The notes beneath the pieces are model-generated. The model did not search any database. It was not told the DNA's origin and was given only the letters and a program-made list of their open reading frames with translations. From Sordariomycetes sp. S80-01Y (lineage: Eukaryota > Ascomycota > Sordariomycetes), in the NCBI GenBank assembly GCA_037042185.1, contig JAXQJY010000031.1:1860001-1924000 (forward strand): a DNA stretch of 64,000 bases, in the 5' to 3' direction. The translations under genes and the position numbers were made by a program. This document shows, piece by piece, positions 47,671 through 59,591 of this stretch. Positions within the stretch are counted from its first letter, which is position 1; each line of letters begins with the position of its first letter.

Positions 47671-49212
47671 ACTGCGTCTCTGTCCGTAACAATTGGAATA
47701 AAGCAAAAGAAGAAGCGTATACTCAATTAAAAAGGTCTTGGTTCCAAGAGGGTAAGAAGAGAAGCAAGAAGGGTCAATGGTTGGAGAATGCGAAGCATCC
47801 GAAAATGGAGAATCACAAGTCTTAAAGTCGACATGGAAGCCCCGGGAGGACGCCCACCTGTGTTACGCGTAGGCAATTTGCTTTTGACTCGGAGGGTCGG
47901 CTTGGCAGTGCCACTGGCCCGCGGCGCCGAGAGGTCTGAAGTCATAAGCCGCCAAGGGAGGCTAAAGCTGCCAAGGGGCACATCTGAATCTCCCAAGACT
48001 ACAGCACAGTAGCTGAGAGCAGGGCGATCAACCGTCTCTGCTAACTGATGGGGGCGGCAGCGGGGCGGGGAAGTGTTAGTGGCTCGATCGACTCAGCTGC
48101 GCCGCGGTATGTTCAGGTAGGGCTGTATCTGCATCTTCTGGCAGGGGGGCCTTGCTGCGGCTCGCCTGTCGTCAGCGGCCTGTGGCTGGGCTGGCATCTG
48201 TTAACGCAACGGGGTCCTTGGTTTGTTGAAGATGGCATTGTCTGACGTGCAGAATCCCATTTCTATTTACAGTCGGACGGTGCGCTGCGCTCAACGTGGT
48301 CTCTGCCAGTCTGCCCAGCAGAGGTCATCGTAGACCTCATTGTCCAGTCCATCGCACTTGGCGACTTACACTGCCAAAGACAGCGCCTCATGCAAATCTC
48401 CCCCCAGCCCCCCAATCTCACGACATCCCGTGCCGTCGTGAAACTGCCAAGCTCGCGCCGCACCGCCCATGCTCTCAGCCCACCGCAGCCTGAGGAGGAG
48501 GAGGATTTACATAAGAGACAACATCACTTCCCGCGTAATCCTTCAGCCAATGCGATCTTGCGATCCAAGCCAGATCCTGCTGCATTCTGCCCTGTGATGG
48601 GTCGCTTGCAGTATTACGCGCAAAGCGGCGTCTCGGCGCTCGCAACGTCCGTCCAACTCCAGTTCTGACGCCCAAAAGTCCAATGGCGATGCTGGATCGT
48701 CGGAAGGACGGTTCTATGCTGGCGCTTTTGCGCTGCGCTGTCCGCAGTTCCTGCGCAGTCTCCGCGTAGGGCAACGGGACGGTCGATGTCATTGGGCCTT
48801 CGCAGTGCAAGTGTGTGACAACGCGTGGTCTGCGCCGTGTTCAGTCGGAAGATGCTACGTTCAAAAGCAAAGCACATCGTAGCGGTGAAGAGAATAGATG
48901 AAGATCATCGTTAGAAAGTGTATGTCAGTATCCAGAGGCAAAAGATTACGCGTATGGCTTCGGCAATCAGAATGACCGGAGTCCTTTGCCACCTGTGTCG
49001 GCGGCGTGATGGCCTCACTTGAGTTACGGCGGAACTTCCGTCGTAGTTTCGTCACGTACGAACATGGTTCCCACAAGTAGACATCTAAAAGTGTAGCATA
49101 TACATTGGTCATCATGTTGGTATAAATTGCTCCTCGAAATGCAACAGATAACGCTGCAAAGTGAGGTTTATCCTAAAGGTACAGGGTATCTACAAGCAAC
49201 AAAGGGTCTACA
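47671..49212. other. 1.5 kb intergenic region
   Basis: This holds the promoter of the phospholipase gene and the 3' region of the NAD(H) kinase gene. Short frames on both strands lack domains. No repeat seen. Confidence 0.5.
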
Positions 49213-50631
49213 TCAAGGCTCCTCGTCCCCAAACTCAACCGATGGCTCCCTGCCAAACGGATGGTTGAACTTCAACAGACCATTCAGTCCTCCTACCCAG
49301 GGATCATCATCCTCCGTTCTGATGACACATGGCACGCCGCCAAACCACTCCTCTCCAGGTCCATCATTGCTCCTCCCCACGTACTCACCCTCGACCCTCA
49401 GCTCACTTCCCGGCAGCACCTCGGCACACTTCCTACCGTCTATGCTCAAGTCCAGTCCGCGTCCACGATTCTTCGTGCTCATACGCAACGTGACCTTCGT
49501 GTCGAGCGGGAGGACAAGGGAGCGGAAGGATAGGCTGCAAGGACTGATAGGGGTGATAAGGAGGGATTTGACGAGGGGATGGACTATGGGGCCTCCACAG
49601 CTGAGGGAGTAGGCTGTCGAGCCGGTAGGGGTGCAAAGAATAATGCCGTCCGCGTTGGTTTCGGTCAGGAAATGGCCGTTTTGGAAAATTTCGATGATGG
49701 CAAGGTGCGGATGGGAGCCGCGGTGCACGCAGATCTCGTTGATGGCCCGCAGCGAAGGTGATTGTTCGGTAGCTCCGGCTACTGGTTTCGTCAAGGACTT
49801 GGCCTCGCTCGCCAACGTATCGGACAGGCGATCGTTAATGTTGTTGCCCTCAGAGTCGTAAATGTCCGCCTTGATGCGGTGTCTCAGCAAGATCTTTGCT
49901 GCCCGCTGCGCACCCATGCTCTTGCCCTTCATCATCTCCCATGGTACGTGTGCGTCGGGGTCAGCGTCGATATGCTCGTTGCCCTTTGGATACGCCGCAT
50001 CCCGCATGGCAACGTCACTCCCACTCATGTACACCTCTCTCCAGACTTTCTTGTGCTCTTGGAAGTTCCACTCTCCCAGGAAGCCCAACGTACCCATGCT
50101 GAAGCTCACAATCGGTGGCACGCTCCCGTGTAGTTTGAACAGGCTAGCTGCCCTCAGCACCGTTCCGTCGCCACCAAACGTAGCGATCGCATCCACCTTG
50201 TCGGCGATGCATCTCCTGTCGTCGCTCGTGTAGATTGGCGTTTTCAGGTTGCTCGAGACTTCTGAGGCGAAGCGCGGCTCAAGGATGACGTTGACATCGG
50301 GATAGTCGGACTGGATGTGCTTTGCGAACTTGATGACGGATTCGGTGACCTTGGGAGTGTCGAGCTTCTGGACGAGCAGGAGGTTACGCGGTGGGCGGGG
50401 CCATTTGAGCGAGAGGAGAGACGACCCTGATTTGGTCGATTGAAGGTAGCGCGGGTTGATGCGCGACGGGAGTTCGGTGATGCTACGGACTTCGTTGAGG
50501 CGTGGCGCCGTCGAGGAGAGGAATCTAGCCGCAGCACATGTAGACCAGATGGGGGCTAATGGGCTCCAGCATGATGCGCGCCATGACGGCCGATGCGAGA
50601 GATGCTGGCAAAAAAGCCGGCGGTTGTACAT
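49213..50631 (-). CDS. NAD(H) kinase, mitochondrial POS5-like
   Basis: A single exon encodes 472 residues. The first 45 residues are rich in Arg, Ser and Ala with no acidic residue, like a mitochondrial targeting peptide. The NAD kinase core follows: FGGDGTVLRAASLF (GGDG at 153-156), SMGTLGFLGEW, NEICVHRGSHPHL, ETNADGIILCTPTGSTAYSLSCGGP and LSIDGR. These are the conserved ATP/NAD sites of the family. Product is NADP(H) made from NAD(H) and ATP in mitochondria, needed for oxidative-stress defence and Fe-S assembly. The N-terminal extension supports the mitochondrial class over the cytosolic ones. Confidence 0.93.
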   Translation of the reverse strand: MYNRRLFCQHLSHRPSWRASCWSPLAPIWSTCAAARFLSSTAPRLNEVRSITELPSRINPRYLQSTKSGSSLLSLKWPRPPRNLLLVQKLDTPKVTESVIKFAKHIQSDYPDVNVILEPRFASEVSSNLKTPIYTSDDRRCIADKVDAIATFGGDGTVLRAASLFKLHGSVPPIVSFSMGTLGFLGEWNFQEHKKVWREVYMSGSDVAMRDAAYPKGNEHIDADPDAHVPWEMMKGKSMGAQRAAKILLRHRIKADIYDSEGNNINDRLSDTLASEAKSLTKPVAGATEQSPSLRAINEICVHRGSHPHLAIIEIFQNGHFLTETNADGIILCTPTGSTAYSLSCGGPIVHPLVKSLLITPISPCSLSFRSLVLPLDTKVTLRMSTKNRGRGLDLSIDGRKCAEVLPGSELRVEGEYVGRSNDGPGEEWFGGVPCVIRTEDDDPWVGGLNGLLKFNHPFGREPSVEFGDEEP

Positions 50632-51375
50632 GCTAGGAAATGCTCATGATGCTGATGGAGATGGGATTAGCATGTTTGGAGCGCAGATCAGACATGACGC
50701 CAGGCCAGGGAAGCGGCAGAATCTCTCCCAAAGTAGGCACCGCCTGCCGGATTGGACCGTGGGGTGGGATGGGGATTCACATGTCAGTCGTTCTCCTCCA
50801 GCAAAAGCAGCCTCTACGATGCCTTTTAGAGAAAACGAAGCGTTCTTTTGCATAAGCACTGGTCCTTTCTGGGAATCTCATTGCTTTACACGCTGTTTCG
50901 GGCCATATCCTACAGTTCTCCCGGTATCGCTGCCCTGGCTCCCATCTCGAAGCTGATATAGACGTGTGGTGATTGGCCGACTCATGATCGACGCGACTCC
51001 ACCTGAGCTGCCTGTCAGCCCTGGAAGTCATGGCACGTCATCATGTGAACCTCAGTCTCTGCCTACAAACTTGCTCCCTCCCATGTGGTTTCTGCCTGCG
51101 TCTTGGGCCTCAACAAAATTACCGTGGAACAAATCAGTGGATCAGACCACGCGTCAGATGTCTCTCGTTGACTGACCATCTGGCTTCCACGTGAACCCAG
51201 CCAGCTCTACTAAGCTCCGGCTCTCCCACCACCGCGACCTTCGTTGTCTACCAGATGCCTGGCGCGACCTCATTAGCCCCACGCTCGCTACGCCTCGCAA
51301 ACCGATACAACATCCTTTTCAAGACTCAATCTTATACATAGACCATCCTGAACATTGTGCAGCACGGGAGACAAC
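50632..51375. other. divergent intergenic region
   Basis: This is 744 bases between the NAD(H) kinase gene (minus) and the acyltransferase gene (plus), presumably containing both promoters. The last 150 bases before the ATG are pyrimidine-rich. No gene seen. Confidence 0.5.
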
Positions 51376-52760
51376 ATGTCCGGCGAAGCCGCTGTCCCAG
51401 CTCCTGATGCCGCGGGGCTCACGGAGAAACCACCCCCTCCCGGCCCGCGCGACTGGCACCCCTCCGGCAAGGAAAGCTATGGCAAATCCATGCAGATACT
51501 CCGTGCGCTGGTCTTCATTGGCTACTTTACAACCTGTATCATGGTGTAAGTCTTTAAATCAAACCTGGGAGAAGAGGGACTTTGTGCTGACTTGGATAGG
51601 ACGTTCATAACGCAGGTGGTTGGACTGCCGCTGTACTTTATCAACAGGGAATGGTACTATGCCTACATGGCCATGACGAAGCGGTACTTTGCCCTGATAA
51701 CTAGCTTCATGACGAATATCTGGGGACCGACGACGGTGCGGATCAGCGGCGACGAGAGTGTTGCTGGGCAGATTCGGGCGACGGACGATGGTTTCGTCGA
51801 ATTTGACTTTCCCGAGAGAATTGTTTTGGTTGCGAATCACCAGGTAGGCCCTTTGCAATGATGACTTCTCGGAGACGACCACTGACAGTACCAGATTTAT
51901 ACCGACTGGCTGTACCTCTGGTGGGTAGGGTACGCCAATCGACCTGCCCTCCACGGACACATCTACATCATCCTGAAAGAGTCGCTCAAGTACATACCAA
52001 TGATTGGATGGGGAATGATACTTTACAGCTTCATCTTCATGTCGCGCAAGATGGCCAACGATCAAGACCGCATGGCCTACCGTCTGCGAAAGCTGCGTCA
52101 GGCAAAGACGGCGCCGGATGGCAGTAAATACCTAGATCCGATGTGGCTCATGCTCTTCCCCGAGGGCACCAATCTCTGCGCAAACGGCCGTAAGAAGTCT
52201 GCCGCCTGGGCGAAGAAGAATGACCTCAAGGATCCGGAACATGTCATGCTTCCGCGCAGCACAGGCATGTTCTTCTGCCTCAACGAACTCAAAGGCACGG
52301 TAGACTATGTCTACGACTGTACTGTAGCCTACGAAGGCATTCCGTAAGCTCACCCCCTTATCAACTTACATTGCTCCGTCTGACAATACGCAGCCGCGGC
52401 AAGTATGGCGAGGAGTTTTTCGGTCTCTCAAGTACCTACTTCCAAGGGCGGCCGCCCAAGTCGGTCAACCTCTACTGGCGCCGCTTCCGCGTGTCTGATA
52501 TTCCCCTGGACGACCCGAAGGCCTTCGGCGACTGGTTGCTGGCTGAATGGTACAAGAAGGACGCCTTGCTGGAGCAGTACCAGCAGACCGAGCGCTTCCC
52601 GCCCATGGTTGGCGCCAAGGCTGACTATGTCGTTACCTCGGTAAGGCTGAGAAGCTGGTGGGAGATTATGCAGATATTCAGCATCGTGGGTCTTCTCGGG
52701 TTGATTTGGAGGAACGTGGTTCAGGCGTACGCCCTCGCGCAATCGTGGCTTGGGTTATGA
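51376..52760 (+). CDS. lysophospholipid acyltransferase (AGPAT/LCLAT-type)
   Basis: Four exons, 51376-51545, 51600-51843, 51895-52343 and 52394-52760, give 409 residues. The first membrane segment is RALVFIGYFTTCIMV. The PlsC-type blocks follow: ANHQIYTDWLYLWW, where the motif I catalytic pair reads NHQ-x-x-x-D with Gln after His, and MLFPEGTNL (motif III), then LPRSTGMFFCLNEL and VYDCTVAYEG. A second hydrophobic pair lies at the C-terminus. This is the layout of endoplasmic-reticulum acyltransferases that acylate lysophosphatidic acid, lysophosphatidylinositol or lysocardiolipin (yeast Cst26-like). The precise acceptor cannot be told. All three introns restore known motifs. Confidence 0.92.
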
Positions 52761-53465
52761 CGGAGGCTCTGTGCCGTGTTGCTCGGGTCAGATAGGTAGG
52801 AATAGATGCGATTCGACGTTTGGATATTGAAAGCGGATGATTTCGGGAGCGGCTCCTTTGGGCTTGCATGAGGATAGATGAGATGCGTGGCCGCGGTAAA
52901 GATAGCCAACTAGAAGCAACATATTCAACCAACAGACTAAGCACGATCAGCCGCAAGCGCGGGCACGTTTTTTTTTCGCGTCCCAGACTCGAAAAGGCAT
53001 CGTTCGGGATGAAGGAGGGAAGTTTATTTAGCTTCGCTCCAACGGTGCGCGACGATTCGAGATCCAAGTGCTTCCGCGCTGCAGGGACACGGCGTGGTGG
53101 TCAGATCCCAAGACTAAATCGAGCGAAAGTTGCGATTCACGACCGCGCCAGAGGGCCAATCTCCAAATGAGAGACGCAGGACCTATTCAGCCTCATCTCC
53201 CAAGCCGAGGTTGGTGCTGCAGAGACGATCATAGCTGCCACGCGAGCCTCGGTGCGCTGCCCTGGTCGACCTCCTTGTTTCCGGTCTAGACGCAGCCAAG
53301 TTTGACCATTCCAAGCCCTGCGCGGCCAATCGTGAGGCTGGGATTCAAGCGTGATGCTTGGCTCGCTTGAAGGCTGTTACGTATGCGCTGGATGTGCCTC
53401 GGTATCGAACGCTGATGGAGGGTGACAAGCAGCAGGCTAGTGCTGCGGACGGAGAGCTAGGGGCC

Positions 53466-53500
53466 TTTGGAGCCTTTGGAGCCCTTGGAGCCCTTGGAGG
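53466..53500. repeat. 9-base tandem repeat, GGAGCC-YTT type
   Basis: About four units of TTGGAGCCY lie in a row, the first with CTTT and the later ones with CCTT spacing. It is followed directly by a poly-G-rich stretch. Confidence 0.75.
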
Positions 53501-53874
53501 CTAGCAGAGGGGGGGCGTCGAGCTAGGGGGGGTTCAGGTGGAGTTGCGGGGGGGACGTTGGAGGGAACTGAGGGAGGGAATGCGGGGTGGAATGGGGGCT
53601 TCTACTGGCAAAGACTGGATTGGCTTGTCGTGGCGTTTAAGCTTCTTCCGCTCGTTCTCTGCCCTTGTTCTAACTCGTTCAGCAGGATACGGTTCAGCTG
53701 ATGAGGCTGGGCAGCGGCGATGGTGTCACGAGGGTAGATTGGGGCAGATGAGCAGGAACGAGCTTGTCAGTCAATGTCAAATCACAGATGCTTGCGTCCT
53801 GTCAAATTCGACGCATGGGAGCACCAGGATCTGCAGCGTTTCCCAGGTCACCACCAGCAGCACAGACCACGTCC

Positions 53875-53935
53875 CCTTGCAAGCAGCATTGCAGGCGTTG
53901 CAAGCACTGCAAGCACTGCAAGCACTGGAAGCATC
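53875..53935. repeat. GCAAGCACT 9-base tandem repeat
   Basis: Three exact or near-exact copies of GCAAGCACT are flanked on the left by decayed copies (GCAGCATT, GCAGGCGTT) and on the right by GGAAGCAT, which fits slippage growth of an older array. Confidence 0.8.
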
Positions 53936-55010
53936 CCAGGCAGGGTCAAGCATAAGCATCATCCTCATCATCATGATCCGGATCCCAGCGCCCACCCGCA
54001 CGCTCCAGAGTCCCGATGCCAATTGCCATGCCCACTTTCCATGACGCTTCACAACTCACGACGCGGCAGGCCAGCTCTAGTCTCTGGGCTAGCGTCCAGC
54101 GCTCCGCGAAAGACTCCGGGGAAGGAGGGGGTGATTTTCGTGGAGAGATACCTATTTGGGAAGATGGCCCGACGGCCAAGCTTCGAGCAGCAAGGGAGGG
54201 GAGTTTGGAACTTTGAGGGTTTCCCCGCAGATCTGGATCGTGGCTCTCAGGTTCGGATCCGCGGTGCCAGTGCCAGTGTGAGTTTGCGGTTTGTCGAGCA
54301 GCTCTCGAGGCAAGACAGGAAGACCTGCTGGGGTGGGATTTCGTGTTGAAGGAGGAAGAACGAGGTGGAATAGGCAGCAGAGCACAGGTCCGGCAGTTCT
54401 GCACCCAATCCTTCATCGGACGCACCGTGAGGATCTGGCATCCTTGGAGCCCTCCCCGTTGCCGTACAAGGGTCCTCCCCCGAAAGCCCTTCCCCCCAAG
54501 ATTTGCGACCTCCGCGCTCCGGACCACCACCAGTCCTAGCCCCAAGCGGTCCATATCTTTTCGACAATCCAGACCTCCCCCGATAGGGGCGTACACGCGC
54601 GGGGGGCCAAGCGCTCGATGCTTCGGGGAGGTGGAGTGTGGGCTGTCACGTACGTGTCGCTTCCGATGGTTGATGGTGGCGCCTTGGTGTGGGCTTTTTG
54701 ATACATCCACGCTGCATTGACGGCACGAGCTGCTGCATGCTGGGATGGCGAGAGAAGCTCTGGCGCGCACTGACCCTAGGGTCTTGACGGGATGGCCAGG
54801 TCCCGGGCGTTTGGGGAATCGAGGATGCTGGGGACCGCGACGGTGTGACATTGACCCCAGCCCTTCGAGAGGAGATCCTCGATTTGGTATATGTAGTGAC
54901 GCTTCCCCTCAATGTTGTCCTTGTCCTGATCCCCATCCTGCTCATCTTCACTCGATCACGACTCTTCGAAAGACGCCTTGTCTCCCTGATCGTAACACCC
55001 ATCAGTGACC

Positions 55011-56716
55011 ATGGAGCCCCGTCCAAGCGCCGACATGGAGAAGCCTCTCCCCGAGCACTCCCACGTCGACACCTACGAGAAGGCAGCCGACGTCCACGCC
55101 GACCCTGACGACCATGGCTTCTCGCCCCAGGAGCAGAGGCGCATCATGAGACGCATCGATCGTCGTCTTGTCGTCACCGTCGGCGCCATGTACTGCGTCA
55201 GTCTCATGGACCGAACCAACATGAGCGCAGCGAACATTGCGGGCATGAGCATGGAGCTTAAACTGGATGTCAACTACCGATACGTATGTGTCGACCCATA
55301 AACTGAGATGAAGTAGCTGTGAGCTGACCTGTTGCAGAACATTGCCAACCTTGTCTTCTTTATACCGTACATCATCTTCCAGCCGCCGTCCACCATTCTC
55401 GTCCGCGCCATCGGACCCCGTATCCATCTCGCCGCCATCACGCTCTTCTGGGGTGCCGTCATGATTGGAATGGGCTTCGTTCAGGACTTTGGCCAGCTAG
55501 CTGGCACGCGCGTGTTGCTCGGCGTGCTCGAGGCTGGTTTCTTCCCCAGCTGCGTGTACCTGCTCAGCACGTGGTACACTCGCTGTAAGTGACGCATACG
55601 ACGTGAATCAAGCTCAGAACATCGCTGACAGACTTAGACGAGGTTGGAAAGCGATACTCGCTCTTCTACCTCCTCGGCTGTGTCGCCTCTGCCTTCTCCG
55701 GTATCCTTGCTTACGGTGTACGTGCTGAGCGTCCTCCGCCCCCGTTTCCTTCACGCTAACAACCTCCAGCTCATGCAACTCAACGGCCGCGAGGGAATGA
55801 CCGGCTGGCGGTGGATCTTCACCATCGAAGGTGTCCTCACCTGCGCCCTTGGAATCGCCGGCTACTGGCTCCTCGTCGACTTCCCAGACTCCACCCGCAA
55901 GAACTGGTCCTTCCTAGGCGCCCCTGAGCGAGCCTGGGTCGTCTCCCGCATCGCCCGCGACCGCGGCGACTCCAAGCACGAGAAGTTCAACCTCCGCAAG
56001 TTCCTCGGCGCCGGCGCCGACTGGAAGATCTGGGCGTACGCTCTCATCTTCTTCTGCTCCACCACCATCTCCTACGCCCTGGCCTACACGCTCCCCATCC
56101 TGCTGGTTGAGAACATGGGCTTCGACATCGGTGCTGCCCAGTGCCTCGTCGCTCCCCCCTACGCCTTCGCCGGCATCTTCATGCTCTTCACCGGCTGGCT
56201 CGGCGACAAGTACCACTTCCGCGGGCCCTGCATCATCATGAACATGGTGCTCGCCCTCATCGGCCTGCCCATCATGGGCTGGCACTCCTCCGCCGCGGTG
56301 CGCTACTTCGGCGTCTTCCTCGTCACCGCCGGCGCCAACTCCAACATCCCCTCCGTGATGGGCTTCCAGGCCAACAACATCCGCGGCCAGTGGAAGCGCG
56401 CCTTCTGCTCCTCCACCCTCGTCGGGTTCGGTGGCATCGGTGGCATTGCCGGCAGCTTGGTCTTCAGAGAGCAGGACAAGGCGACGGGGTACAAGCCCGG
56501 CATGTACGCTTGCATTGCCTGTGCGCTGATGAACATCATCCTGGTGTTGGTGTGCGATACCGCGTTTTGGAGGCAGAACAAGAAGGCCGACAACGAGGGC
56601 AAGATCCTCGAGGCACATGACGTGAGTTGCACCCCTTCGTCCTTCTTTGCTTCAGGGCCCATACTGACTACTGATAACAGGAAGATGCCAGCGCCGACTT
56701 CCGTTACACGTACTAA
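55011..56716 (+). CDS. MFS permease, allantoate-type (ACS family)
   Basis: Five exons, 55011-55283, 55338-55584, 55638-55717, 55770-56621 and 56681-56716, give 495 residues. All four introns (52-59 bases) keep frame and restore family text, for example CRYEVGKRYSLFYLLGC-type loop text and YGLMQLNGREGMTGWRWIF. Helix 1 ends in CVSLMDRTNMSAANIAG; GVLEAGFFPSCVYLLSTWY is the family's central cytoplasmic block. The tiny last exon encodes EDASADFRYTY, a typical fungal ACS C-terminus. It would import an organic anion by H+ symport. A shorter start at 55035 is possible. No metabolic gene is beside it. Confidence 0.9.
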
Positions 56717-57025
56717 GGGTTTGACAGGGTTTGACGAATTATGTTCAAGTTGGATTCAGCCCGTGCACCTGGGCACCAACGAGGGGTTGTGAAGGGTGGC
56801 GGACGTGATTCACCGTCGTTGTTGTGAGACGGCACGGGGCCACGCACTCCCAGCAATGAGCGAAATATAATAGTTCTTTTCAAACGGTCTTCAAAGCGTG
56901 CGCATAGACAATCAAGTGACGTGCTCTGCCGTGCAATGATTGCGAGCTTGTGATCTGAAGCTTAAAACGCCGTCGAGGCGAGACCCAGCATGTTCCTGTT
57001 ATGATCTCACCGCAGAACCACGACG
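56717..57025. other. short intergenic region
   Basis: This is the 3' region of the permease and the promoter of the small membrane protein. Nothing seen. Confidence 0.4.
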
Positions 57026-57574
57026 ATGGCCGACATCCAGGATATCATTCAGGCAATATTGCTTTTCAGCATCCCGCTAATCATCATCTTCGCATCTGTT
57101 ATCATCTTGACTTTTGTGATCCTCCATCGCCGCGCCGAATACGAGGATTCCGGTCGAGCCGGTCGAGCGATTGGAGACGGTCCGCGGCATGGACCGCAGC
57201 TGTCGTACTCCCACCCCAGAACATATCATACATTCAGCCCCGCCAGCTCCAGCTATGCTGCTGACGACGAGGGAAGCCTCCGATGCCCAGCACACAGGGC
57301 CACTGCCTCCAGGATCCCGACCCCGACTTTACCCACGATCGAGAATGACTCCTGGTCTCCCGTCGATCTGAACAGAGGCCGCGAGCGCCGCCCAACTGAA
57401 GCCAGCCTGGAAGAGCAAAGAGCCGTTCCCTGTGATTTACTGGATCACGGACCAATGAATGTGTCCGCAACGAAGAACCAAGGCGAGACTGGGCCAGGAG
57501 ATGATGAATCGGTGGTGGTGGTTCCGGAGAGATCATGCCACAAGGGCCGAAACCATGGCGGCGGGGAAGGTTAG
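57026..57574 (+). CDS. small single-pass membrane protein, hypothetical
   Basis: A single exon encodes 182 residues. After seven residues there is one strong hydrophobic segment (about 8-33, IIQAILLFSIPLIIIFASVI and on), then a basic border (ILHRRAE) and a long polar, Ser/Pro/Gly-rich, likely disordered tail. The layout is like the 157-residue protein at 10617. The ATG context (ACGATGG) is acceptable. I know no family, and the tail could contain a mispredicted intron. Confidence 0.5.
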   Translation: MADIQDIIQAILLFSIPLIIIFASVIILTFVILHRRAEYEDSGRAGRAIGDGPRHGPQLSYSHPRTYHTFSPASSSYAADDEGSLRCPAHRATASRIPTPTLPTIENDSWSPVDLNRGRERRPTEASLEEQRAVPCDLLDHGPMNVSATKNQGETGPGDDESVVVVPERSCHKGRNHGGGEG

Positions 57575-57712
57575 TAGCTGTCGAATTCCACAGCGCTTTA
57601 GGCACAGGGGCCGATTTCAGAGTTCGAATGGAATATCCTGATGTTCAGTGCTCAAATTTATTGAATCGCTCTCGTCAAGCCTTTAAAATCATCAACATTC
57701 TCATAGAAGACA

Positions 57713-59591
57713 TTACAGAGCAATGACGGCAAAGCCAACAGCAGCCAAGGCAGCCATGATGGGAGCATCAACGGCACCGGCAGCGCTACCGCCATTGCCA
57801 CCCTCGCTATCGTCTCCATTGTCAGAGTCCTCGCTATCTTCGGAGTCCTCAGGCTCATCGCCGCCGTCGTCGCCGCCACCGTTGCCGCCCTCGCTGGGCT
57901 GCTCGTCAGTCTCAACAACGCGCTCCTCCAGCTCAGGGCTCAGGTCGGGGTGAGCCTCGAAGTACTGAATGAGGACCTCGTCCTGGAGATCGAGGGTGGC
58001 GAAGTCGTCCGTCTCGGGGAAGATGCTGTCGCCACCGCCGGCCAGGAAGTCGAGCGTGACGACGCGGTAGTCCTTCTCGTCGTCGAGGGGCTCGCCGCCG
58101 ATCTCGACGCTGACGAGCATGTTGCCGGGCTCGTTGTCCGGGTTGTACTCGATCTTGATTCCCTTGGAGACTTGGAACCAAGATGTGACTTCCTCGCCAG
58201 ATTCCTGGTTCTCGCCGGAGACGCAGCCCTCGAGGATGGAGCGGAGCTCCTCACCGGAGTAGGTCAACTCAACGACGGCGTTACCAAAGGGGAAGGACGT
58301 GAGGACCTCGCCGCGGGTGATGTCGCCCTCGTCGATCTCAGCGCGGATTCCACCGGCGTTGATAAGAGCGAAGTCGGGGCCGCTGGCATCGGATCCCTCG
58401 GTCACGTTCTGACGGTACTCAAGCATGGCATCGGTCATGACCTGGCCGAGCAGGCAGTCGCCGTCCTGGCAGGTTTCCTGAACCAGGGCGGCATCGGTTG
58501 ATCCGACGACCTCGGCGGCGAACTCCTCGAAAGGACCGCGCCACTCCTCGATCTGCTCCTGGAGGTCCTCATCCTGCTTGGTGGAGTTGGTCAGGTGGAT
58601 GGGGGCACCGCGGTAGCCCATGATCTTGCCCTCCTCGTCGTAGAGTAGGTTGATGGACCCGAGGTACTCTCCCCAGCGGTAGGAGGTGACCACAAAGACC
58701 TCGTCGCCGTTCTTGTTCTCGATGATGGTGGGGTACTCGCCCTCGGCGTCCTCCATGTCACCGAGAAGAGTGTGAGAGTGACCGCCGATGATCAGGGAAA
58801 TACCCTCGGTGTTCTCAGCGAGCTCCTGATCCTCCTCGTAGCCAAGATGGGTGAGGGCGACGATGTACTTGACGTCGGGGTACTCGTCGCGGATCTCATC
58901 GACAGCCTTCTGAACCTCCTCAACGGGGTCGAGGAACTTGGTGCCTTCACCGACGTTGGCAATGGAAGGGGTCTCGGGGGTTGTAGCACCAATGATGGCG
59001 AGGTTCTTGTCCTCGAAAATGTGGTACTTCTTGATCCTTTCACCCAAAACCTCGTGCTCGGACTCGATGTTGCAAGAAACAACCGGCACCGTGATGTTGT
59101 TCAGGAACTCGCCCAGCTCGTCATCACCGCCATCCCACTCGTGGTTGCCGAGGGTCATCACGTCAAAGTCAAGCTCGTTGATCGTCTCGGCGATCTTCTC
59201 GGGTCCGTAAAAGGAGTAGAAGAGGGTGCCCTGGAACTCATCGCCCGCGTTCAGCCACAGGTTGTCGGGGTGCTCCTCCTTGAGCTCGTCGACCATGCTC
59301 TTGATGCGCGCATAGCCGCCGTAGCAGCCCTCCTCGGGCTCCTCGCAGTCGGTGCCGGACGAGGAGAATTCGTCGAGATGGGCGTGGACGTCGTTGACAT
59401 GGAAGAAAGCTGGCGGAGCAAAGTCAGATATTGGAAGCATACAGGCTGCGTCTAAACTTACAGACGTTCCACTGGCCCTCATCGTTGATGGAGCGCTTGT
59501 GCATGTGGTTCGCGTACTTGCTGTACAGCACGTCGTCGGCCACAGCAGAGCCAGCGACGACGCCGAGCGCAAGAGCAATTGCCGACTTCAT
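57713..59591 (-). CDS. 5'-nucleotidase/UshA-type, GPI-anchored
   Basis: Two exons (coding order 59462-59591, then 57713-59409; intron 52 bases) give 608 residues. After a signal peptide (MKSAIALALGVVAGSAVA) the calcineurin-like metallophosphatase domain shows FFHVNDVHAHLDEF, LNAGDEFQGTLF, TLGNHEWDGG and IIGGHSHTLLGD, the metal ligands of the UshA family. The C-terminal nucleotide-binding domain has NAGGIRAEID and LDFLAGGGD. The tail is acidic and Ser/Gly-rich, then hydrophobic (AALAAVGFAVIAL), fitting a GPI anchor. It would hydrolyse extracellular nucleotides to nucleosides and phosphate at the cell surface, useful for scavenging or, in a plant-associated fungus, for removing extracellular ATP. 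Confidence 0.94.

Larger units (their letters stand above)
52761..55010. other. 2.25 kb gene-free, repeat-bearing stretch
   Basis: This lies between the acyltransferase and the permease at 55011. It is GC-rich, with long G-runs at 53508-53555 and two short 9-base tandem repeats. The ORFs on both strands (for example 53946-54851 minus, 301 residues) are Arg/Pro/Ser-rich, overlap other open frames and show no domain, so I read them as non-coding. The last part is probably the promoter of the permease. Confidence 0.5.

Noticed and set aside
53946-54851. 301-residue minus-strand ORF in the 52.8-55 kb gap
   Set aside because: Arg/Ser/Pro/His-rich and overlapped by plus-strand open frames; looks like GC-rich non-coding sequence.
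55914-56618. 234-residue minus-strand frame over the permease
   Set aside because: It is antisense to a well-supported transporter exon and is low-complexity Gly/Val/Glu text.
58772-59455. 227-residue plus-strand frame over the nucleotidase
   Set aside because: It is antisense to conserved metallophosphatase motifs, and Leu/Val/Asp-rich by composition.
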